This document shows, in pieces, positions 16,034-25,873 of a stretch of DNA of 64,000 nt. The notes under the pieces are model-generated. The model was not told the origin of the DNA and searched no databases. It saw nothing but the letters and a program-made list of their open reading frames with translations. The stretch comes from Nocardia sp. CY41 (GTDB lineage: Bacteria > Actinomycetota > Actinomycetes > Mycobacteriales > Mycobacteriaceae), in the NCBI RefSeq assembly GCF_009829325.1, contig NZ_VUOS01000002.1:1-64000 (forward strand), given 5' to 3'. How positions within the stretch are numbered: position 1 is the first letter of the stretch; each line of letters starts with the position of its first letter. A program made the position numbers and the translations under genes.

Positions 16034-16069
16034 CGCCGGAGGTGGATCGGTTTCGACGCGCCTCCGGCG
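16034..16069 (+). terminator. Putative hairpin terminator after the hotdog protein gene
   Basis: CGCCGGAGG (16034-16042) and CCTCCGGCG (16061-16069) form a perfect 9-bp stem with an 18-nt loop, starting 11 bp after the stop. The loop is long, so strength is uncertain. Confidence 0.45.
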
Positions 16070-16943
<874 letters not shown>

Positions 16944-16961
16944 CGCGTCACAGCCTATAGC

Positions 16962-17007
16962 GCTACCGGCGCCTACCGCGAATCGCGGTAGGCGCCGGTG
17001 CTATTTT
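16962..17007 (+). terminator. Rho-independent terminator after rpf
   Basis: ACCGGCGCCTACCGCG (16965-16980) pairs perfectly with CGCGGTAGGCGCCGGT (16984-16999) around a 3-nt loop, followed by GCTATTTTT. A 16-bp stem plus T-run is a textbook terminator. Confidence 0.9.
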
Positions 17008-17165
17008 TCGGCGACTCTGCCTGTTGGCGAATATTACTTTATCGCCGCACTGGCATCGGAAATCGGAATCCGATAATCCGTCCCGAATTGCGATTCACCG
17101 AAAACGGATTCGGCCCTCCGTTTCGCTGCCGGACCCGCGCCCAGGTCGCTGTGGGGTAACGGTGC

Positions 17166-17906
17166 TCACGCGCGCCACAGCTGGTCACCGGCGCGCGACA
17201 GCACGATGTTCGGCGCCACGGCGTTGCGGGACAACCGGGTGATCGCCAGCACCATCTCGGCGATGTCCCCGGTGGCGAGCATGGCGGACCGGTCGAGGGC
17301 ATCCCGTTTCCACGCGGTCATGTCGGTGTCGACGTAGCCGGGGGACACCGCCGTCGCGCTGACGCCGTTCCCGGACTCCTCCAGGGAGACCGTCTCGCAC
17401 AGCGAGATGAGCGCCGCTTTGGTGGCTCCGTACGCGGCGAGGCCCGCCTCTCCGGCGACACCGGTGATGGAAGCCAGCGCGACGATCTTCGCGCCGCGCC
17501 CGCGGTCGGCGTCCGCGCTCTTGCGCAGCAGCGGCAGCGCCGCCTGAATGAGGGTCAGCGGCGCGCGGAAATTCACGTCGAGCATGCGCTCGTACGCCTT
17601 CGCGGGCAGGTCGGCCACGGCGCCCGCCGTGCCGGTGCCCGCGCTCAGCACCAGCACGTTCATCCCGCCGAAGCGTTCCTCGTGGGCCTGCGCCAGGGCG
17701 CGCACCTGGTCGAGGTCGTTCAGCTGCGCCGCCACCGTCTGCACGTCCGCCCCGGTTTCGGCACGCAGGCGCGCCGCGGTCTGCTCGAGGGTGTCGGGCG
17801 TGCGCGCGGCGAGGGTCAGGTGATAGCCCTCGCCGGCCAGGCGGCGCGCCACCTCCGCGCCGATGCCGCGGGATCCGCCGGTGACCAGCGCGGTGCGGGC
17901 GCTCAT
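17166..17906 (-). CDS. Short-chain dehydrogenase/reductase paired with a thiolase
   Basis: 246 residues. Cofactor motif TGGSRGIG (9-16), N-x-G replaced by S-A-G in L-S-A-G-T-G, and catalytic Tyr/Lys in AYGATKAAL. It is a classical NAD(P)-dependent reductase of the 3-oxoacyl/FabG-like type; substrate unknown. ATG 17906 overlaps the thiolase stop (ATGA 17903-17906), so the pair is translationally coupled and probably acts on the same acyl-CoA or keto intermediate. Confidence 0.85.
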   Translation of the reverse strand: MSARTALVTGGSRGIGAEVARRLAGEGYHLTLAARTPDTLEQTAARLRAETGADVQTVAAQLNDLDQVRALAQAHEERFGGMNVLVLSAGTGTAGAVADLPAKAYERMLDVNFRAPLTLIQAALPLLRKSADADRGRGAKIVALASITGVAGEAGLAAYGATKAALISLCETVSLEESGNGVSATAVSPGYVDTDMTAWKRDALDRSAMLATGDIAEMVLAITRLSRNAVAPNIVLSRAGDQLWRA

Positions 17907-19072
17907 CCGAGGCGTTCGATGATCGTCGCGTTGGCCAGGCCGCCCGCCTCGCACATCGTCTGCAGGTCATAGCGGCCGCCGGTCTGTTCGAGATGGTTGA
18001 CCAGCGTCGCCAGGATGCGGGTGCCGGACGCGCCCAGCGGGTGACCGAGGGCGATCGCGCCGCCGCGCGGGTTCAGTTTCTCCGGATCGGCGTTCAGTTC
18101 CTGCCGCCAGACCAGCGGCACGGGCGCGAACGCCTCGTTCACCTCGTAGGCGTCGATGTCATCGATGCCCAGCCCGGCGCGGTCGAGCACCTTGCGGGTA
18201 GCGGGAATCACCGCCGTGAGCATGAGCAGGGGATCGTCGCCCACCACGGCGAACGAGTGGAACCGGGCGCGCGGGCGCAGGCCCAGTTTCGCCGCCGCCT
18301 CCTCGCTCGTGATCAGCGCGGCCGAGGCCCCGTCGGTGAGCGGCGAGGAATTGCCCGGAGTGATCGACCACTCGATCTCGGGGAAGCGTGCGGTGTACTG
18401 ATCGTCGGCGAAGGCCGGCCGCAGCTTCGCGAGGCTTTCGCCGGTGGTGGCGGGCCGGATGGTCTCGTCGGCGGTCAGCGTGCCCGCCGCGACCAGTTCG
18501 TTGTCGAAGCCGCCTTGCGCCGCTGTCTCGGCGGCGAGCCGATGCGAGCGGGCGGCGAATTCGTCCAGCGCGGTGCGGTCGAACTTCCATCGGGCGGCGA
18601 TCACCTCGGCCGCGATGCCCTGCTGGATGAGACCCTCCGGGTAACGGTGCGCGAGCGGGCCGCGGTTGGCATCTTTGCCTTGGCCGTTGGAGAACATCGG
18701 CGCTCGGCTCATGGATTCCACGCCGCACGCGATCGCGATGTCGTAGGCGCCCGCGATGACACCTTGCGCCGCGAAGTGCGCGGCCTGCTGGCTGGACCCG
18801 CACTGCCGGTCCACGGTGGTGGCGGGCACCGACTCGGGGAAACCGGCGGCCAGCGCGGCGGTCCTGCTGATGTTGAACGCCTGCTCTCCGCTCTGTGTGA
18901 CGCATCCGCCGACCACGTCGTCCACGAGGGCGGGATCGAGGTCGTGGCGGGCGACGAGTTCGGCGAGCACGCCCGCCAGCAGGGTGGCCGGATGCACCTC
19001 CGACAGGCCGCCGCCTGCTTTGCCTTTACCGGACGGTGTGCGAACGACATCGACGATGACGGCGGACCTCAT
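17903..19072 (-). CDS. Acetyl-CoA C-acyltransferase (thiolase)
   Basis: 389 residues, the normal thiolase length. Catalytic Cys91 in DRQCGSSQQA, N-E-A-F-A-P (active-site Asn/Glu), G-G-A-I-A-L-G-H-P (His) and the C-terminal Cys in TMCEAGG are all present. The C-terminal motif differs from the usual T-M-C-V/I-G-G-G (E-A-G-G here), a feature seen in FadA5/FadA6-like degradative thiolases of mycolata, so a sterol or long-chain substrate is possible but not shown. The ATG at 19072 has GGAGAGGG upstream. Co-translated with the SDR downstream. Confidence 0.88.
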   Translation of the reverse strand: MRSAVIVDVVRTPSGKGKAGGGLSEVHPATLLAGVLAELVARHDLDPALVDDVVGGCVTQSGEQAFNISRTAALAAGFPESVPATTVDRQCGSSQQAAHFAAQGVIAGAYDIAIACGVESMSRAPMFSNGQGKDANRGPLAHRYPEGLIQQGIAAEVIAARWKFDRTALDEFAARSHRLAAETAAQGGFDNELVAAGTLTADETIRPATTGESLAKLRPAFADDQYTARFPEIEWSITPGNSSPLTDGASAALITSEEAAAKLGLRPRARFHSFAVVGDDPLLMLTAVIPATRKVLDRAGLGIDDIDAYEVNEAFAPVPLVWRQELNADPEKLNPRGGAIALGHPLGASGTRILATLVNHLEQTGGRYDLQTMCEAGGLANATIIERLG

Positions 19073-19089
19073 AGCCCTCTCCGATCAGC

Positions 19090-19120
19090 TAAGTTAATTG
19101 TGATTCTCGATTAAGTTAAC
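19090..19120 (-). promoter_or_regulatory. Promoter with AAGTTAA repeats upstream of the thiolase operon
   Basis: On the minus strand TTAACT (19114-19119) and TAACTT are separated by 17 bp (-10 at 19091-19096). The same bases form two direct AAGTTAA copies 22 bp apart (19091-19097 and 19113-19119), on one face of the helix, consistent with a regulator binding over the -35 and -10. The regulator is unknown. Confidence 0.5.
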
Positions 19121-19411
19121 ACAGATTCGCCCCATTGGGCCATGCCCGGCCGGGTGTCCCGCGCGGTTCGGGTTCGACGTACGGGCGACGTACCGGGTTG
19201 GGGAGACCGCTCAGCGTCCGGGCCACTGCTCGCTGAGCAGATGCCGGCAAGTCGGACTCGGACGAACTGGGTGGCGGCGGAGGTCTCGTCGAGCACACCC
19301 GGACGGCCGTCGGGTCGGATGCCGCCTACCGCGTCGAGCAACGCGCCCGACCGATCGCGGCTTCACCGCAGTGAACAGCCGCGACGCGCCACCGAACTCG
19401 AGCGACGGGTA
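19121..19411. other. Intergenic stretch without recognisable features
   Basis: About 290 bp between the thiolase promoter and the methyltransferase 3' end. Short frames exist in several registers, but none shows a start with a ribosome-binding site or a recognisable product. I see no hairpin or repeat of note apart from two CGACGTAC copies near 19170-19190. Confidence 0.4.
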
Positions 19412-20110
19412 TCAGGATGCCGACAAGCGCAGCATCGAGCGCGCCCCGCGCTGGAACTCGAACTCCACGTCGGCGACTTCCGACTGGATTCCCTCGGCCC
19501 GCAATCTCATTCGAACGTGATCCAGCAGGTCGTCCAGCTGTCCGCCGGCATGGTCGCGGAGCGGGAACACTCGGACCTCCCCGCGGCTCAGCCGCACCAG
19601 TTCCCGTAACGCGGCCACATGGAAGTCGGAATCCAGCCGGTCGGCGTAGGTGAACAGCAGATGCGAGCTCAGCACCAGATCGAAGGTCCGATCGGGGAAG
19701 TCGAGCGCGGGCAGGGCGCCGAAGCGGTAGCGCGCCGGGTTCGCGCGCAGATCAGCGGCGAACCGGCCCGCGGCGGTCTTCCGCATCTCGCGATGGGCGT
19801 GGAGATCGCCGTAGAAACCCCAGACGTAGTGGTCGGCGGCGGCTGTCGTGTGAGACGCGCTGTGGTCGAGTTCCGCGGACGCCAGGGCGGTCAGCTCCGC
19901 CGCGGGCAGGCGATAGACCGGATCGACCGCGACCACCCGTGCGCCGAACGCCGCCGCCTCCGCCGCGAAACTGGCGGCACCGCCGGGACAGTCGAGGATA
20001 TCGCCGCGCAAGTCGTCGTCGGTGAGCGCGAACATCGCCCGGTACTCGTCCAGCGATCGACCGGTCAGCAAGTAACCGCCGGCGTCGATCGACTCGTGCT
20101 CGTCTCCCAT
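19412..20110 (-). CDS. SAM-dependent methyltransferase-like protein
   Basis: 232 residues. A class I methyltransferase fold is suggested by the motif I equivalent D-I-L-D-C-P-G-G-A-A-S-F (38-49), an acidic residue after the second strand (V-V-A-V-D-P) and F-D-L-V-L-S-S-H-L-L-F as motif IV. The GxGxG is altered to C-P-G-G-A, as in a group of small actinobacterial methyltransferases of unknown substrate. Single gene, ATG 20110 after a weak purine stretch. It converges on nothing and is followed in the same direction by the thiolase region. Confidence 0.7.
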   Translation of the reverse strand: MGDEHESIDAGGYLLTGRSLDEYRAMFALTDDDLRGDILDCPGGAASFAAEAAAFGARVVAVDPVYRLPAAELTALASAELDHSASHTTAAADHYVWGFYGDLHAHREMRKTAAGRFAADLRANPARYRFGALPALDFPDRTFDLVLSSHLLFTYADRLDSDFHVAALRELVRLSRGEVRVFPLRDHAGGQLDDLLDHVRMRLRAEGIQSEVADVEFEFQRGARSMLRLSAS

Positions 20111-20152
20111 GTGTCGGACGGTAACCGCGACCGGCGCGCTGGGCGAGCCCTT

Positions 20153-21400
20153 CTAGGGCTTCCCGTCACCGGCCTGCCTGCCGGGATACAGGCGCTGAAT
20201 CGTCAGCGCGGCCGCCAGCAGCCGCGAGTCGTGCGGATCGGTGGGATCGGCCCCGGTGATTTCGGCGATGCGGCGCAGGCGGTAACTGAAAGTGTTCGGG
20301 TGTACGTGGATCTCGGCGGCCGCGGCTTTGCGGTCGGAGCCGTGGCGCAGGTGCGCGTCGAGCGCGTCGAGCAGGTGCGGGCTGTCCAGGATGGGGGCGA
20401 TGCGCTCGGCCAGCCGCGCGCGAGCGGTGCCCGGTCTGGTGAGCTGGTATTCCAGGAGCAGGTCGTCGAGCTGGTAGACGCCCGCAGGCCTGCCGAGCAG
20501 CCGCGCGAGTTCGGCGAGGTCGGTGGCTTCCTTCGCAGTCTGCGCGATGGCGTCCTGCGGCACCGCGGGATACTCGGCGAGGAACACCGGAATGCCGAAG
20601 TGCTCGGTCAATTCGGCGGCCAGCCCGGCATAGCGCGCGACATCGAGTTCGGTGTCCGAACCCGTGGGCAGCAAGGCGATTCCGGTCCAGCCGTCGAAGG
20701 TGGCCAGTGCTTTGGTCCCCGCGAGGGCGTCCAACGCGCGGTGCAGCAGGCGGATGCGGCGGCGCCCGACCAGCGTCGCGACCGTACTCGGCTGGTCGTC
20801 GGGCCGGATGTGGATCGCCAGCACCGTGTAGCGCTCGGCCAGCGTGGTGTCCGCCCGCGCCGCCAGTTCCTCGGCGGGCAGCCCGTGCAACAGCGCCGAG
20901 CACAGCGCGCGGCGCGCTTCCCGCTCGGCGTTGTAGATGGACTGCTCGACCTCGGTGTAGGTCTCCACGACCGTGATGTTGATCTGCATCAGCAGGTCGA
21001 GCAGGCGGCTGCCGACCACGACGAGGTCGTCGAGTTCGTCGCGGGACGCCAGCGCGGCCGCCTCCTGGAGCACCGACTGCGCGGAACCGTGAATGGCCTC
21101 GATGAGCAGGGGCAACGGAAACCGGTCCTCGGCGTGCCGCTCGGCCACCGGGGCGACGAACGTCGCGACCTCCGATTTGGTGAAGCTGCGCTGTTCACCG
21201 ATCGCCTGGAGCACCGCGCGGCCGCAGGCGTAGATCGCAGGCAGCACCTCGGCGGTGAAATGCCCCTCCGGCAGATCGGCGGCGGGCGGGGTGGTGCCCA
21301 GGCCCGCGGCGAGCATGCGCTCGGCGATCTGTGGCCAGCGGGTGAGCAACCGGGCGACGAGGGGAGCGTCTCCGGTCACCGGGGACAACACGACGGACAT
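20153..21400 (-). CDS. PucR/CdaR family transcriptional regulator
   Basis: 415 residues. The N-terminal two thirds are a GGDEF-like/RsbRD-type sensory region typical of this family in actinobacteria; the C-terminal 60 residues are the PucR HTH_30 domain (LLDALDAHLRHGSDRKAAAA, H-V-H-P-N-T-F-S-Y-R-L-R-R-I, residues about 345-385). ATG 21400 is taken as start; the open frame to 21472 crosses a palindrome. Divergent from the lipase at 21667, so the two may be functionally linked. The effector is unknown. Confidence 0.85.
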   Translation of the reverse strand: MSVVLSPVTGDAPLVARLLTRWPQIAERMLAAGLGTTPPAADLPEGHFTAEVLPAIYACGRAVLQAIGEQRSFTKSEVATFVAPVAERHAEDRFPLPLLIEAIHGSAQSVLQEAAALASRDELDDLVVVGSRLLDLLMQINITVVETYTEVEQSIYNAEREARRALCSALLHGLPAEELAARADTTLAERYTVLAIHIRPDDQPSTVATLVGRRRIRLLHRALDALAGTKALATFDGWTGIALLPTGSDTELDVARYAGLAAELTEHFGIPVFLAEYPAVPQDAIAQTAKEATDLAELARLLGRPAGVYQLDDLLLEYQLTRPGTARARLAERIAPILDSPHLLDALDAHLRHGSDRKAAAAEIHVHPNTFSYRLRRIAEITGADPTDPHDSRLLAAALTIQRLYPGRQAGDGKP

Positions 21401-21666
21401 GGGCCGATTGTTTCCGACCACAGAATCCCGGGGCAAGGTCGCCGGCGCGGCCGCGCGAATTTTGGCTCGCACGCCAAAATCCCGGTGGAAATCTTCTCCT
21501 CGAGGTGCAGTGACATTGCTACGGCGAGCGCTCTACATTCGGAAAGCGGCCGGCGCATATGGCCCTGATCACATCTGTCTCCAAATGTGGCGCGGAGAAC
21601 ATTTCGTGACGGTGCGACGATTTCACCGCCTGCCGCGTTCGTTCGGCGCGAATGGAAGTGAACAGG
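21401..21666. promoter_or_regulatory. Divergent region with an ATTTTGGC palindrome
   Basis: Contains the perfect inverted repeat ATTTTGGC-tcgcac-GCCAAAAT at 21459-21480, a plausible regulator site between pucR-like and lipase genes. It is notably A/T-rich at its arms against a GC-rich background. No small gene is supported here. Confidence 0.5.
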
Positions 21667-22809
21667 ATGTTGGCAATGACGCACAACGCTCGACGGGCGA
21701 TCATGGGGGCAGCGGTGATCGCGGGCCTGACAATGGCGACCGCGCTCGGCGGTGGAGCCGCGCAGGCGGAGATCGAACCGACACAGCAGGCCCTCGCCGA
21801 GTACATCACCGCCGGCTTGACGCCCGCGCCGGACGGCAGGCAGCCGCGCGCGATCGTGGACACCGGCAGTTCGTCGGGATGGGCGACCAGCGTCGCCTCC
21901 GACGCGTCCGGCGAAGGCCCGGAGATGTCGGCCTATCTCGCCGCCTTCGCCTACGGACTCACCCATCCCGACGCGGCTCCGCCCGGCGCGAACCGCTGGA
22001 ACTGCACGCCGACCGCCGAACACCCGCGTCCGGTGGTGTTGCTGCACGGCACTTGGCTCAACGCCTACGACACCTTCGCCGCCCTGTCGCCGCGCTTGGC
22101 GCGCGCCGGATTCTGCGTGTTCGCCTTCAACTACGGGCGATCCGGCCTGCTGGAGGGCGGCGGCCTGGGACCGATCCTGCCAGGGCGCTTCGGCGTCGGG
22201 CCGATGGAGGACTCGGCGGGGCAGCTGCGGGACTTCGTCGACCGGGTGCTGGCCGCGACGGGAGCGCAGACCGTGGACATCGTCGGGCACTCCCAAGGCG
22301 GCACGATCGCCAACCACTATCTGAAATTCGACGGCGGCCAGGGCAAAGTGGGCGAACTGGTGAGTTTGGGCGCCACCCATCACGGCACCTCGCTGCTGGG
22401 CATCGCGACACTCGGCCGGATCATCAACAACCTCGGCGTGAATATCCTCGGGTTCTACGAGCCGCTGGTCGGCATCGCGAATATCCAGCAGGCGGCGGGC
22501 TCGCCGTTCTACGCCGGTTTGAATGCGCAGGGCGACACGGTGCCCGGCGTCGCCTACACGGCCATCGGTTCGCGGCACGACGAGATCACCAACCCGTATC
22601 AATGGACGTTCTTGCAGGCGGGTCCGGACGCAACGGTGGACAACGTCACGCTGCAGGACGGGTGCGAGCAGGATATGTCCGATCACCTCACGATGATGTA
22701 CTCGCCACGCGCGGCTTCGATCGTGCTGCACGCGCTGGATCCGGTCGGACATCCGGCGCTGGAATGCACCTTCAATCCGTGGATGATCGGCGGAAACGGC
22801 GGCTTCTGA
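21667..22809 (+). CDS. Secreted lipase/esterase (class 2 lipase type), copy 2
   Basis: 380 residues from ATG 21667, the same length as the copy at 3840. Signal peptide (twin Arg at 9-10, cleavage near AQA). The mature part follows copy 1 closely: shared P-D-G-R-x-P-R/Q-A-I-V-D, L-H-G-T-W-L-N-A-Y-D-T, GHSQGG nucleophile elbow, G-A-T-H-H-G-T-S-L, RHDEI and the C-terminal N-P-W-M-I-G-G. All triad residues are kept. Other in-frame starts are 21652 and 21676; GGAAG before 21667 decides weakly. It lies between a PucR gene and another lipase, so a lipid-utilisation setting is likely. Substrate not determined. Confidence 0.84.
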   Translation: MLAMTHNARRAIMGAAVIAGLTMATALGGGAAQAEIEPTQQALAEYITAGLTPAPDGRQPRAIVDTGSSSGWATSVASDASGEGPEMSAYLAAFAYGLTHPDAAPPGANRWNCTPTAEHPRPVVLLHGTWLNAYDTFAALSPRLARAGFCVFAFNYGRSGLLEGGGLGPILPGRFGVGPMEDSAGQLRDFVDRVLAATGAQTVDIVGHSQGGTIANHYLKFDGGQGKVGELVSLGATHHGTSLLGIATLGRIINNLGVNILGFYEPLVGIANIQQAAGSPFYAGLNAQGDTVPGVAYTAIGSRHDEITNPYQWTFLQAGPDATVDNVTLQDGCEQDMSDHLTMMYSPRAASIVLHALDPVGHPALECTFNPWMIGGNGGF

Positions 22810-22975
22810 GCCTCGTTGTCACTGCATCGAAGCGAGAATCCGCGAGCGTCGAATTGGTGCCGGGGACAATTCTTTTCCGGCCACGACATTGCTTGGGTGG
22901 AATACGGGCATCGCGCGCCGTCCCGGCCCGACGGTGCCCGTCGTCACGGCCGTGCCGTCGGAAAGGGAGAACCGG

Positions 22976-24364
22976 ATGAGTGTGGAGCCCGAGTGGGACG
23001 GCGGTCCGGTGCCGCCCGATCCGGACGTGTTCGCGCATCGGCCGCTGCTGCCGGACGGCGATCCCTTCTACGTGCCGCCGTCCGCGGTCGGACGCTTGCG
23101 CCCCGGTGCGATCGTCCGCACGCGCACCGTGGAGATCGGCTTCTTCGGTCTTGTGCCGCAGCGTATTTCGGCGTGGCAGTTGCTCTACCGCACCTGTGAC
23201 CTGGATGGTGTGCCCGAGGTGGCGGTGACCACCGTGCTGCTGCCGTGGGGCGCGGATCCGGCCGAGCCGCGCCCGCTGGTCTCGTTCCAGTGCGCGATCG
23301 ACGCGGTGGCGTCGAAATGTCTTCCCTCCTACGCACTGCGGCGCGGGGCGCGGGCGGCGGGGTCGATTCCCCAGCTCGAGCTGCCGTTGATCGCCAGCGC
23401 CCTGGCCCGGGGCTGGGCGGTGTCGGTGCCGGATCACGGGGGGACCGCCGGCCGGTTCGGCGTGGCCAGGGAGCCGGGATATCGCGCGCTGGACGCGGTT
23501 CGCGCCGCTCTCGCGTTCGTCCCGCTCGGGCTGGAACCGGCCACGCCGGTCGCGCTGTGGGGTTATTCGGGCGGGGGATTGGCCACCGCGTGGGCCGCGG
23601 AGGCGGCCGCCGAGTACGCGCCGGAGCTGAACGTGGTCGGCGCGGTCGCAGGCTCGCCGGTGGGTGATCCGGCCGCCGCCTTCGTCCGGCTCAACGGCAC
23701 GCTGTTCGCGGGATTCGCGGCCGTCTTCACCGCCGGGCTGCGCCGCGGGTATCCGGACCTGGACCGCATGCTGCGCGCCCACCTGGACGCGCGGTATCTG
23801 GGCTGGCTGGCCGAGACCGAGACCACCGCGACGTTCCCGCTGCTGTATCGCTTCGCCCGGCGCGACATCGACAAGCACAGCGGCGCGGGGCTCGCCGCGA
23901 TGATCGCCCAGGACGGGTTGCAACGGATCCTCGACGACATCCACCCGGGCCGCCGCGCGCCAGCCATGCCCATGCTGGTGCTGCAAGGCGTGTACGACGA
24001 GGTGATCGCGGTCGCCGACGTGGACGGCCACGTCGCGCGCTACGTGGACGCGGGCGTGCACGTGCGCTACCTGCGCGACCGGCTCAGCACCCATCTGCTG
24101 TTGCAGTTCCTGGCGCTGCCGGTCATGGTCGACTGGCTCGCCGGCCGCTTCGCCGGACGCGAGTTGCCCGCGGCCGGCACGCAGACGCGGTGGTCGCTCG
24201 CCTTCGCCGGTCCGGCGTTGCGCGGCCACCTGGGTTTCGCGGCCTTGCTTGTCCGCATGTGGCTCGGACGGCCGATCCGCGCGCCGCGCCCGCCCGCGCT
24301 GTCGCGGCCCCGCCCGCGCCGCCTGGCCATCCTTTCCGCCGCCCTTCGCAATCCCTTGTCCTGA
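22976..24364 (+). CDS. LIP-type (secretory lipase family) alpha/beta hydrolase
   Basis: 462 residues. The nucleophile elbow is G-Y-S-G-G-G (about residues 196-201), preceded by V-S-V-P-D-H-G-G, as in the LIP lipase family of Candida and actinobacteria; a C-terminal V-Y-D-E-V-I and S-T-H supply Asp and His candidates. No signal peptide is visible despite the family name: the protein starts with an acidic, soluble segment. ATG 22976 has GAAAGGGAG. It follows the class 2 lipase by 166 bp in the same direction, which may mean joint control by the PucR regulator. The two are not homologous at the sequence level. Confidence 0.8.
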   Translation: MSVEPEWDGGPVPPDPDVFAHRPLLPDGDPFYVPPSAVGRLRPGAIVRTRTVEIGFFGLVPQRISAWQLLYRTCDLDGVPEVAVTTVLLPWGADPAEPRPLVSFQCAIDAVASKCLPSYALRRGARAAGSIPQLELPLIASALARGWAVSVPDHGGTAGRFGVAREPGYRALDAVRAALAFVPLGLEPATPVALWGYSGGGLATAWAAEAAAEYAPELNVVGAVAGSPVGDPAAAFVRLNGTLFAGFAAVFTAGLRRGYPDLDRMLRAHLDARYLGWLAETETTATFPLLYRFARRDIDKHSGAGLAAMIAQDGLQRILDDIHPGRRAPAMPMLVLQGVYDEVIAVADVDGHVARYVDAGVHVRYLRDRLSTHLLLQFLALPVMVDWLAGRFAGRELPAAGTQTRWSLAFAGPALRGHLGFAALLVRMWLGRPIRAPRPPALSRPRPRRLAILSAALRNPLS

Positions 24365-24508
24365 CCCCTGCTGCGCGGCCGCCGAGGGGCCGTCTGAGCT
24401 GGCCCGATCGCACACCGTCCCGGGGTTCCCACGAGATTCGGGTGTCGCACCGCAAAGGTGTCCGTTTTGCTCTAGCGTGAGCACGGTTGGTGCCGAGAGG
24501 GGTCGTGG

Positions 24509-25873
24509 ATGCGTAGCGGGATGTTGAGTGTGGCGCAATTGCGGGACCGGGTCGACACGGGTGAGATCGACACGGTGCTGGTCGCCATGACCGATATGCA
24601 GGGGCGACTGCAAGGCAAACGCTGCGCAGCACGATATTTTCTGGACGAGGTGGTCCAGCACGCCACCGAGGCGTGCGGATACCTGCTCGCGGTGGACGTG
24701 GATATGACCACCGTCGACGGATACGCGCTGTCGTCCTGGGAGACCGGGTACGGGGACGTCGTGCTGCGGCCGGATCTGCGCACCCTGCGGACGACACCGT
24801 GGTGGCCGGGCACGGCGCTCGTGTTGTGCGACGTCGAGCACGTGGTGCCGGAGGGGCGGCCCGTGCCCGCCTCGCCGCGCCAGGTGCTGCGCAGGCAGCT
24901 GGACCGGTTGGCCGAGCGCGGCCTGCGCGCGTTCGTCGGGACCGAACTCGAATTCCTGGTGTTCGACGACAGCTACGAGGCCGCCTGGAACGCCGGCTAC
25001 CGCGGACTGACACCGGCCAACCAGTACAACGTCGACTACTCGATGCTCGGCACCGGGCGGATCGAACCGTTGTTGCGCCGCATCCGCAAGGAGATGGACG
25101 GCGCGGGAATGTATGTCGAGTCGGCCAAAGGCGAATGCAACCCCGGCCAGCACGAGATCGCGTTCCGGTACGACGAAGCACTGGTCACCTGCGACAACCA
25201 CAGCATCTACAAGACCGGTGCGAAGGAGATCGCCGCCCAGGAAGGGCGCAGTCTCACGTTCATGGCGAAATACAATGAGCGCGAGGGGAATTCCTGTCAC
25301 ATCCACTTGAGTCTGCGCGATGACTCGGGAGCGCCCGTCTTCGCGGGCGACGGCGCGGACGGCATGTCGGCGCTGATGCGGCAGTTCATCGCGGGCCAGC
25401 TGGACTGCCTGCGCGAGTTCACCTACCTGCTGGCGCCGAACATCAACTCCTACAAGCGATTCGTCACCGGGAGCTTCGCGCCGACCGCGATCGCGTGGGG
25501 CCGCGACAACCGGACCTGCGCCGTCCGCGTGGTCGGCGAGGACCATTCGCTGCGATTCGAGAACCGGGTGCCCGGCGGCGACGTGAACCCGTACCTGGCC
25601 GTGGCCGCCCTCATCGCGGCGGGACTGCACGGTATCGATCGCGGGCTGCCGCTGGAGCCGGAATTCCACGGCAACGCCTACCGCTCCGAGCGCCCTCGGG
25701 TGCCGCGGACGCTGCGCGAGGCGGCCCAGCTGTTCGGCGACAGCACGGTGGCCCGCGCGGCCTTCGGTGATGATGTAGTGGAGCACTACCGCAACGCGGC
25801 GCGGGTCGAGCTGGACGCCTATGACGCCGCGGTCACCGACTGGGAGCGTATCCGTGGTTTCGAACGACTCTGA
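24509..25873 (+). CDS. glnA4: Glutamine synthetase-like gamma-glutamyl ligase (GlnA4/GlnA3 type)
   Basis: 454 residues. A full type I-like glutamine synthetase fold: N-terminal beta-grasp, G-T-E-L-E-F-L-V-F (Mg Glu), E-C-N-P-G-Q-H-E, N-S-C-H-I-H-L-S and G-x-x-x-R-x-E-N-R-V-P-G-G-D-V-N-P-Y. The tyrosine of the adenylylation site and the ammonia-pocket loop are not those of true GlnA, and the gene neighbours are catabolic, so gamma-glutamylation of a polyamine or ethanolamine is more likely than glutamine synthesis. The order ligase, amidase, aldehyde dehydrogenase, SDR is that of M. tuberculosis glnA4-Rv2859c-aldC-Rv2857c. ATG 24509 follows GAGAGGGG. Confidence 0.82.
   Translation: MRSGMLSVAQLRDRVDTGEIDTVLVAMTDMQGRLQGKRCAARYFLDEVVQHATEACGYLLAVDVDMTTVDGYALSSWETGYGDVVLRPDLRTLRTTPWWPGTALVLCDVEHVVPEGRPVPASPRQVLRRQLDRLAERGLRAFVGTELEFLVFDDSYEAAWNAGYRGLTPANQYNVDYSMLGTGRIEPLLRRIRKEMDGAGMYVESAKGECNPGQHEIAFRYDEALVTCDNHSIYKTGAKEIAAQEGRSLTFMAKYNEREGNSCHIHLSLRDDSGAPVFAGDGADGMSALMRQFIAGQLDCLREFTYLLAPNINSYKRFVTGSFAPTAIAWGRDNRTCAVRVVGEDHSLRFENRVPGGDVNPYLAVAALIAAGLHGIDRGLPLEPEFHGNAYRSERPRVPRTLREAAQLFGDSTVARAAFGDDVVEHYRNAARVELDAYDAAVTDWERIRGFERL

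Noticed and set aside
19116..19341. Small minus-strand gene between the thiolase and methyltransferase genes
   Set aside because: No ribosome-binding site, no recognisable product, and composition like surrounding shadow frames.
24509..25873. True glutamine synthetase GlnA
   Set aside because: Neighbouring hydrolase, aldehyde dehydrogenase and SDR genes indicate amine catabolism, and the layout matches the glnA4 operon.
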